From positions 62,001 to 126,000 of the forward strand of contig JAUCBJ010009063.1 of NCBI GenBank assembly GCA_032718475.1: 64,000 nucleotides of DNA, written 5' to 3'. This document shows, piece by piece, positions 57,961 to 64,000 of this stretch; the first letter of the stretch is position 1; each line of letters starts with the position of its first letter. The notes below the pieces were generated by a model, which saw only the letters and a program-made list of their open reading frames with translations, was not told the origin of the DNA and did no database searches. Source of the DNA: Nemertoderma westbladi (Eukaryota > Xenacoelomorpha > Nemertodermatida > Nemertodermatidae). The translations under genes were made by a program, and so were the position numbers.

Positions 57961-59587
57961 CCCCGATATGCAGAAGGTCTTTATGGCTATGACGGCACCG
58001 GATGGGTTGGGGGTAGTCGAAAACACAGGCCAATGCGGGGTGGTGGCGATGGGCCAACTATTGGGGCTCGTGTGCCACAAACCGATGGACTGGGGGAAGT
58101 TCAGGGAAGAATACGGAGCGGAACTAGCGAACTCGCTAAAGTGGGGAGCGAGACCGTTAAAGCAAGAGGTATATCAATTCCGCAGAGGAGCAATAAAGGT
58201 ATATCAGAAGCGATATATCCTGCAGGAAGATTGGATGATGATAAGTTTGCTTAACTTATTTATGACCGTGGTCATCGAGAGGGAACCAGGAGCATTTCTG
58301 TTATCGGGATCACCCCTAAGCTACAGGAGAGCCTTTAAAATGGCCTTCGACGGTCTGGTAGACCACCCGGGGCTGAAGGGCGAGTCGGTGTACTACAACA
58401 GCCGACATCTGGTAGACGGGGAGACAGATACGCCGTATCAGAGATGGGAGCAGCTAGAAACGGATAGACGAGAAGCAAAGCGACTGGAAGAAGTCACCAG
58501 ACGGGAGAGGATAGAAGCAGAGGAGAGGGAAGAGGAGGCCAGGACGCAGAGTTACGGCTTCGAGGAACAGGCAGGCTTAGACGAACTTCATTGGACTTCA
58601 TCAGGGAGTTCGGGGGAGTCTCTAGGGCGAGAATTGGGATGGACGGTGGGATCGCCGAAACAGTCGACGTCGGGGTTGCAAGCCATGCCCATACCAGCGG
58701 GCGCCGAGGGCGACCAACCGCCAAGGAAGTTAAGGGAGTTAGAGGGATGGAGAGCTACGGGCGAGAGCCAAGGCGGGAAGGGACATAGTGGATCCATCGG
58801 GATACCGGGGTTGGAGCCACTGCCAGAGGAGGAGGAGGACGACGACGAGTTCGGAGAGATGCCGCCCATCGAGAGGATAGGCCACTCGGACACGGACTGG
58901 GTTGGCGGAAGGGTGGTGACGGCCAGTGGGGCGAGGGCCTTCTGGAACAGATCCAGCAAGTGGACCTGGGTGCACGAGGAGCCGGCGATGTATTTCGCGG
59001 GGAGCACTATCAGGTTGGGCGAGCAACCGGGGACGGCACCACGGGTAGTATTCGGGGAGATGATGCCCGAGAGGGGCGGAGAAATCGACGTAGATAGAGA
59101 CACTAACGTGGAGAAATTCGCCTACCAGCGACTCCACAGACTGCGGACGAAAGACGAGGTGGGACGGGAGACATTGGTACTCGGCTGCGACTACTGTGGG
59201 AGACAGACCCACCAGGAAAGGAGCTGCTTGTACCGGTTCCAGAAGGGAATCTTTTGTCTCTACTGCCGAGAGCCAAGCCACAGGATGGGGGCGTGTCCAC
59301 GGTTGCATAACCGATGTCCAAAGTGCCACTTTCGGGGACACTACGGACGCCAGTGCGACTGGATGGATGACGAGGAGAAGTTCGCAAGATTCGAGGAGTG
59401 GGCTGACGTCGGGGCCATGACGCGCCAACGCATGAAGGCCCAGGAGTTCAAGTGGGGTTTCTTCCTTATCAATCAGGAGACTCACATGGAAATCATAAAG
59501 CGGAGGCTACCGTTTACCTACCAAGAGGTAGCAACGGCGGCGTCGTACGCTGGAGTGATGAACACACAAAGATATTTGGACAGGTAG
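57944..59587 (+). CDS. BEL ORF3, central and C-terminal part: exonuclease end, acidic linker, three CCHC zinc knuckles
   Basis: The frame is open from 57923. It continues the exonuclease-like domain (VQTPPTPDMQKVF..., MDWGKFREEYG, SLKWGARPL) with KRYILQEDWMMISLLNLF as a possible Exo III segment. Then come a charged helix (residues 175-205 of this frame), a Gly/Pro/Glu-rich linker with a run of acidic residues (302-310), and three perfect CX2CX4HX4C knuckles at 422-435 (CDYCGRQTHQERSC), 445-458 (CLYCREPSHRMGAC) and 465-478 (CPKCHFRGHYGRQC). A conserved C-terminal helix region follows. The TAG at 59585-59587 is probably a mutation because similarity to the relic at 5400-7863 continues behind it. 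Knuckles suggest binding of the element RNA or DNA. Confidence 0.7.
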   Translation, partial: VQTPPTPDMQKVFMAMTAPDGLGVVENTGQCGVVAMGQLLGLVCHKPMDWGKFREEYGAELANSLKWGARPLKQEVYQFRRGAIKVYQKRYILQEDWMMISLLNLFMTVVIEREPGAFLLSGSPLSYRRAFKMAFDGLVDHPGLKGESVYYNSRHLVDGETDTPYQRWEQLETDRREAKRLEEVTRRERIEAEEREEEARTQSYGFEEQAGLDELHWTSSGSSGESLGRELGWTVGSPKQSTSGLQAMPIPAGAEGDQPPRKLRELEGWRATGESQGGKGHSGSIGIPGLEPLPEEEEDDDEFGEMPPIERIGHSDTDWVGGRVVTASGARAFWNRSSKWTWVHEEPAMYFAGSTIRLGEQPGTAPRVVFGEMMPERGGEIDVDRDTNVEKFAYQRLHRLRTKDEVGRETLVLGCDYCGRQTHQERSCLYRFQKGIFCLYCREPSHRMGACPRLHNRCPKCHFRGHYGRQCDWMDDEEKFARFEEWADVGAMTRQRMKAQEFKWGFFLINQETHMEIIKRRLPFTYQEVATAASYAGVMNTQRYLDR

Positions 59588-59884
59588 ACGCCACAGAACC
59601 GAAGGGAGTTTAGGGATTTCTTGGCGGAGCACGTACCACAAGCAATGAAGATGATCCTATGGGACGCCACCAGAGGGACACAACCGGGCCACTCTGAGGG
59701 GCCACCGGCGAAGCGATATCGGGCACTAATAACACCAGCGCCCAAGGAGCCAACAACCGGGATCAGCAGGGAGGTGGCGGCGAAGGTCCGAAAGCAGAAA
59801 GCGGATCCCAGAGGAACGGTGGTAACCAAGAAACGACCCAGGGAAGAGGACGCCAGGGGGAACTATCCCCAGAGGAACAGATAG
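59588..59884 (+). CDS. BEL ORF3, C-terminal tail after an in-frame stop
   Basis: In the same frame as the zinc-knuckle part: TPQNRREFRDFLAEHVPQAM, then GPPAKRYRALITPAPKEP and a very basic end (KVRKQKADPRG, KKRPREEDARG) to TAG at 59882-59884. The relic at 7370-7863 has matching order (NPNSLDSYNLINFI, SPPSKVARPKEKK). So TAG 59585 either interrupts a longer protein or is read through. The basic tail could be a nuclear-localisation or nucleic-acid-binding segment. Confidence 0.55.
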   Translation, partial: TPQNRREFRDFLAEHVPQAMKMILWDATRGTQPGHSEGPPAKRYRALITPAPKEPTTGISREVAAKVRKQKADPRGTVVTKKRPREEDARGNYPQRNR

Positions 59885-60560
59885 GTTCCCAGAGCCGAGG
59901 GAGAGAGACTGGGACTTGGACGTGGTACGCCTGGAAGGCGCCGCGTGAGATGTACGAACTATTAAGTATAAATCTAATTAATGCAAATAATCATATAAGT
60001 GCAATTCGTATGTACGTACGTAGCAATTAGTAATCTACAAATATACGTACGGAGTAAGTACTATAGTCATACAACCTTTCTCAATTAGCTACTGGGACTG
60101 GGGGGTAAACTGACTATGGCACTATGGACGAGACACCAGACAATTTCACACTTCTTGAGTGCGACGGCACAAGAGGGGGTGGGAGATTCGTCAGGAGGAA
60201 TGAGGTAGTCAAAGTGGGGTTGAGGGACGGAGTAATAGAGCGAAAGTGCGGAGAGAGTGCGGACGCAATTCTAGTGTGGGGGGGGGGGAGAATAAGAGGC
60301 TGAGTGAGGGACGAGTAGGTCCGAGTGTATGAGAGAGTTAGGGTGAGAGTGGAGAGGAGGCAGGGCGAAAGTGTTGGGGAAACAAAAGTTGCGTGAGAGG
60401 TGAGCACGATCGGCCCGACATGAGACGCCAGGCATACAGGGTAGCGTTATCATACCCATAGGGAGCAGCCTGGAAAGCCGGCTCCGAGAGAAAAGAATTC
60501 CACCCCACACCCGATACTAGATCGGGATCCAGCGGGATTGTAGCGCACGTTTTTGGTTGA
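59885..60560. other. 3' untranslated part of the BEL element
   Basis: G-rich sequence with no conserved protein; open frames here are shadows of purine-rich DNA. A G run lies at 60279-60288. Confidence 0.5.
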
Positions 60561-60587
60561 TGCTATCTTCTTACCGGGAAGATAGCA
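60561..60587. other. Perfect 10-bp stem-loop next to the polypurine tract
   Basis: TGCTATCTTC (60561-60570) pairs with GAAGATAGCA (60578-60587) around a 7-base loop. It ends two bases before the polypurine tract, where it could fold in the element RNA and mark the 3' end. Confidence 0.8.
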
Positions 60588-60588
60588 T

Positions 60589-60597
60589 GGGGGGGAG
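60589..60597 (+). other. Polypurine tract
   Basis: GGGGGGGAG directly before the TG of the 3' LTR, the usual place and composition of the primer for plus-strand DNA synthesis. Confidence 0.75.
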
Positions 60598-61086
60598 TGT
60601 TAGCTTATTCAATCCCGCTAACACCCCATAAAGTTAAGCCGATAAGCAATATTGGGGGCCACGAGATTGGGTATTCAATCACTCGTGCCACCCCAATGAG
60701 AATGGGAAGGAGAAGCACACAATGAGGGTCAGGGTCCAAACCCCTAACCCAGAGAGAACAGGTGGAGTGAACGGGAACACTCTAAAGGGCGCCAACAAGG
60801 GTATCAACCAATCAGAGGGGGGAAAGGCATCGATTAGGTAGAGTAACAAGGCCAACCGTGCAATATAGCCACTTGGCAGTAATCATATCAGTTCAGTTAT
60901 CTCAGTGCAATATTGGTGCTAGTTTAGGTTAGATAGTTTAGCTAGGGAAGGACCGGGACTTTAGTTACCGTATCCCGCCTTCTGTGTACAACAATCTATA
61001 TCTATATCTTTATACCGATCATTATATACAACGAACGACACTAACCCATTTACTCTTCACACACGGCGGGGACGCGTGAACTAACA
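60598..61086 (+). repeat. 3' LTR of the BEL element
   Basis: 489 bp starting TGTTAG and ending CTAACA, a perfect 6-bp terminal inverted repeat with TG...CA ends. It contains a CCAATCAGAG box near 60811 and AT-rich TATATC/TATATA stretches near 61000-61030. A diverged LTR in reverse orientation lies just downstream and confirms that this is a repeat family. The 5' partner is not in the window. Confidence 0.75.
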
Positions 61087-61228
61087 CCGGATAAACCGGG
61101 ATCCCTCCTGGATCCCGTCACAGATAGATATAAAATATATAGTATACAATGGATAAATAGATAGCACACGGTAATACAGAATGCAATACTCAGATAATGT
61201 GATGATGACGGCGGTGACGGTTACAAAG

Positions 61229-61588
61229 TGTTACCGCAGTGCCCTGGCTGACTGAACTACTGAGTAAACTGAACTGAATGAAATGACACCAACCAGTAAT
61301 ATATATTGCACTGGTTGGCTGTATTACATTACTCAGTGGATGCCTTCCCCCCATTGGCTAATAACTCATTTCTCACCCTCCCATCTCTCTGGGAGTGTTT
61401 CCCCCTGCTGCTATCACTCTCTCCCTCCCGGAGGTGTAACCTCTGACCCCCGCTGTGTGTGTGTCCCTTTGGGGTTTGTTGCCCCGCTTATTGGGGTGAT
61501 ACAAGGTTGATTGGTAATCAACCTTGTACTCCCAATATTGCTTAAAGCCAACTTTGTGGAGTGGTTAGTGGAATTGAATTCGCTAACA
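61229..61588 (-). repeat. Second, related LTR in reverse orientation
   Basis: Read on the minus strand it starts TGTTAGCGAATTCAAT at 61588. It shares blocks in order with the BEL LTR: AGCAATATTGGG, CACCCCAAT, GGGGTCAG/GGGTCAG, CCAAT plus GGGGGGAA-GGCATC, GCCAACC-GTGCAATATA and CAGTTCAGTT. Its end may be the TAACA at 61229-61233, or it may reach about 61130. No internal BEL sequence is attached, so it is a solo or truncated LTR of a sister family. Confidence 0.65.
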
Positions 61589-61973
61589 ATGCGCAGCACG
61601 AAAAATACATGTAGCTCAAATTTGATAATCAAAAATCATTACCAAATCAACATGATTTTAAGACATTATGGGTTTTCTGGGAGCTGATCACGAATATGAC
61701 AATCAAAAAAAATATCGTATTATCCACCCAAATACGATTTTTGCTGTTTGAAATTTTATGCTACGTGTTTATTGTTTCAAGATTTTACACCCTCCACCTA
61801 CTGTAGCACATTATAAATAATAGAAATAATAGATAAGTATGTCAGTTAAATTATGGTAGGAGGGAGGAGGAAACCTATATTAACTCGGACAGTAGCGAAT
61901 AGCAATTTGCTATTGGATGCCGCTGCAATGCCCGGGGGGGGGGGGGGGGGTAGAGAGGGGTATGGGAGAGGAT
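61589..61973. other. No gene recognised
   Basis: AT-rich sequence, then a G run at 61934-61950. Nothing else that I can support. Confidence 0.4.
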
Positions 61974-62139
61974 AACTCGTTAAAAATCATTCGTGGTAAC
62001 GCAACTATCGTTTTTGGTGCTTATCTGGTGTGGACGTAAAATACAAATGTAATGACGAAAACATGGTGCAGAAGTGGGGGTCACTTAGCGAGCTGCATGG
62101 GGCGTGAGTTGCGTTACCACGAATGATTTTTAACGAGTT
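61974..62139. mobile_element. Small MITE-like hairpin element
   Basis: A perfect 33-bp inverted repeat, left arm 61974-62006 and right arm 62107-62139 (AACTCGTTAAAAATCATTCG at the outer left), around a 100-bp centre. Partial further symmetry lies outside it (AGAGGAT against CTATCCT). No ORF. Confidence 0.7.
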
Positions 62140-62857
62140 CTATCCTGACCAGCGACCTTGAAAACCGGTATAACTTCAGAATTACCAAACCAAACGCAAA
62201 ATTTATTTTTTTGTAATATTTTTCTACTTGTGCTTTTCGTTCTGGGGCACTGGAAGGAATGGCACCAAAATTAGGTTTCCATTACCATAAATATTAATAA
62301 TAATATTAATAAATTTCATCTTGACCAGCGACCTCGAAACCCTTAAAGGCCTACTATTAAAATTGTAATTTTTGAGTCAAGATCTAAAAATTTCCAAAAT
62401 GACCCCCCCCCCCCCCCCGGGCTAATTTCAGGTATCGGTAGCGTACGTAGTAAAACAGTCCATGCCAGATAGGGTTAAGCTGTTTGAATCTATTCCAACT
62501 TGTTTTGGGGGCATTCTGGACTGGTTGCGTAGGCCTGTGGGCCCAAGGGATGTACAACAAATAACTTTATTAACCCAAATTCCATTTGGTTAGGGCTGTT
62601 TACACTGTACATTAATATACCAAGCTGCCAAGCAATAATTAATTATAATCGTCAACAGTCAAGTCAATCAAACGGTCAAATATAGCAGAAAGTAGATAAT
62701 AAATAACGAGTAATTAATTATATACAGTAGAATAATTTCAGCAGTGTAGTATTGCCTGTAACTGTAACTCCCACCACCAAGACTGAATCCATGACTTTTA
62801 ATGTTGATAGAAACTTGATAATCAATTGATAATCGTTAAAACGTAGACTTTAAACAT
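62140..62857. other. No gene recognised; short duplicated block
   Basis: A block of the form TGACCAGCGACCT-GAAA occurs at about 62146 and again at about 62326. A C run lies at 62403-62418. Otherwise no coding or RNA feature. Confidence 0.4.
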
Positions 62858-63580
62858 ACAGCTCCTCATTGAGCCCATCGAGTTCCTCATTGAGCCCATC
62901 GAGTTCCTCATTGAGCCTATTGAGTTCCTCATTGAGCCCATTGAGGTCCTCATTGAGCCCATCGAGTTCCTCATTGAGCCCATCGAGTTCCTCATTGAGC
63001 CTATTGAGTTCCTCATTGAGCCCATTGAGCACCTCATTGAGCCCATTGAGTTCCTCATTGAGCCCATTGAGTTCCTCATTGAGCCTATTGAGTTCCTCTT
63101 TGGGCCTATTGAGTTCCTCATTGAGCACATTGAGTTCCCCATTGAGCCCATTGAGTTCCTCATTGAGCCCATTGAGTTCCTCATTGAACCCATTGAGTTC
63201 CTCATTGAGCCCATTGAGTTCCTCATTGAGCCCATTTAGTTCCTCATTGAGCCCATTGAGTTCCTCATTGAGCCCATTGAGTTCCTCATTGTGCATATTG
63301 AGTTTCTCATTGAGCCCATTGAGTTCCTCATTGAGCCCATTGAGTTCCTCATTGTGCCTATTGAGTTCCTCATTGAGCCCATTGAGTTCCTCATTGAGCC
63401 CATTGAGTTCCTCATTGAGCGCATTGAGTACCTCATTGTGCCTATTGAGATCCTCATTGTGCCCATTGAGTTCTTCATTGAGCCCATTGAGTTCCTCATT
63501 GAGCCCATTGAGTTCCTCATTGTGCCTATTGAGTTCCTCATTGAGCCCATTGAGTTCCAACTGAATGGTCTCATTGAGTT
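62858..63580. repeat. 21-bp minisatellite, about 34 copies, heptad-coding on the minus strand
   Basis: The unit TTGAGTTCCTCATTGAGCCCA varies at a few places. The minus-strand frame (62850-63560, 236 codons) reads LNEELNG heptads with Leu at a fixed place, which could form a coiled coil. The opposite strand is open as well (Ser/Leu/Pro-rich) because 21 is a multiple of three and the unit lacks stops in several frames. No start context, splice site or flanking domain shows that it is an exon. Confidence 0.85.
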
Positions 63581-63594
63581 ACAAGAAACGACCT

Positions 63595-64000
63595 AGACTG
63601 TCCTAAACCACGGCAAACTCATAACCTTAGGCAAATCTTAGATCAGTAGATTCTGGCAAACTTAGATCCTGGTGAACTTAGAACCGGATCAACTTAGATC
63701 CCTGTGAACTTAAAACAGGCTATGGGGGCTTTCTTGGGCGCTGATTTTATTTCTGAGGTCAGTTGTTCACTTTTAAGGAACTTTAGTTAGTCCTTATGTC
63801 TGTTGGTCGGTCTTTGATTTTCCGACAATCTGACCTTCAAATATAAGAAAAGAGCCCGCCGTCAAGCTAAAAGTATAGTTATATGGGTTTTCATGGCCGC
63901 AGAGTTCATATCGAGTGCCAGCCTCGATGTGGATTGACTTCCACGTTGTCTGTTAGGCTCTAACAAGGCTGTCGGTTTTATTTTGACGGACAGGACAGGC
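63595..64000. other. No gene recognised; short direct repeats
   Basis: At 63630-63715 a unit like GAACTTAGATCC recurs four or five times at about 20-bp spacing. The rest shows nothing that I can name. Confidence 0.4.

Larger units (their letters stand above)
48524..61086 (+). mobile_element. BEL/Pao LTR retrotransposon with extra ORF, 5' LTR missing
   Basis: Order: gag (48524-52100), protease (52111-52200), RT/RNase H/integrase (52118-55724), DUF5641-like tail (to 56014), hairpin tandem repeat (56143-56860), ORF3 (57352-59884), 3' leader with hairpin and polypurine tract, and 3' LTR (60598-61086). The 5' LTR and primer site are absent because the sequence starts inside gag at the adapter join. 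At over 12.5 kb it is long for the family. Frame breaks divide gag-pol; those at long G runs may be sequencing errors. Confidence 0.85.

Noticed and set aside
57960-58254. Continuation of the first ORF3 frame to 58254
   Set aside because: The residues lose all similarity and the other frame carries the conserved content, so this tail is probably not part of the ancestral protein.
60114-60510. Minus-strand Ser/Leu/Pro-rich frames upstream of the 3' LTR
   Set aside because: Shadows of purine-rich, G-rich DNA without conserved motifs.
62869-63564. Plus-strand Ser/Leu/Pro-rich frame over the 21-bp minisatellite
   Set aside because: Open only because the repeat has no stops in this frame; the heptad frame on the other strand is at least structurally plausible.

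Overview
This is a piece of an invertebrate animal genome, not a microbe. It holds split protein-coding exons with GT/AG borders, several families of LINEs, LTR and foldback elements, a tRNA-derived SINE and a very large satellite. No taxon can be fixed from the sequence. A 52-base palindrome made of two head-to-head PCR/SMART-type library adapters at 48472-48523 suggests low-input amplified long-read DNA. It means that everything left of it (1-48471) and right of it (48524-64000) should not be assumed to be neighbours in the living genome.

Left part, 1-24 kb: mostly dead and dying mobile DNA. On the minus strand are a LINE ORF2 with an N-terminal membrane segment and a 2A-like peptide (1-2058) and a LINE ORF1 (3282-4190). 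A decayed copy of an unusual zinc-knuckle protein lies at about 5400-7863. An RTE-like LINE occurs four times (9744-12439 with 11-bp target duplications, 13038-14088, 19327-19700, 23430-23706). Others are a relic of a PIN-like mobile-element ORF (14090-15700), a second LINE (15960-18910) split by a DNA element with a 3-bp target duplication, and two foldback elements (19748-20112, 20402-21327). A cluster of RFX X-box-like motifs flanks the first RTE copy.

24.3-30.2 kb: the first three exons of an M1 aminopeptidase (type II membrane protein) with matching splice phases. The first exon has two one-base frame shifts. Its introns carry a 1.2-kb foldback element with a 10-bp target duplication, LINE remains and a SINE. 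Seventy-eight bases into intron 3 an 18-kb satellite starts (30246-48471; 53/56-bp monomers, long duplicated blocks, one 100-N gap). It runs into the adapter, so the catalytic exons are missing.

Right part, 48.5-61.1 kb: most of a BEL/Pao LTR retrotransposon: low-complexity gag with VNTR, DUF1759-type gag with a CCHC knuckle, protease, reverse transcriptase, RNase H, integrase and a DUF5641-like tail, then a hairpin array, then a large extra ORF where an env gene would lie, then hairpin, polypurine tract and 3' LTR. The extra ORF is the most interesting item. It looks like a DEDD-type 3'-5' exonuclease followed by three perfect CCHC zinc knuckles, and the decayed locus at 5400-7863 is its relative. 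Several frame breaks coincide with long G runs. The final 3 kb hold a related inverted LTR, a hairpin MITE and a 21-bp heptad-coding minisatellite.
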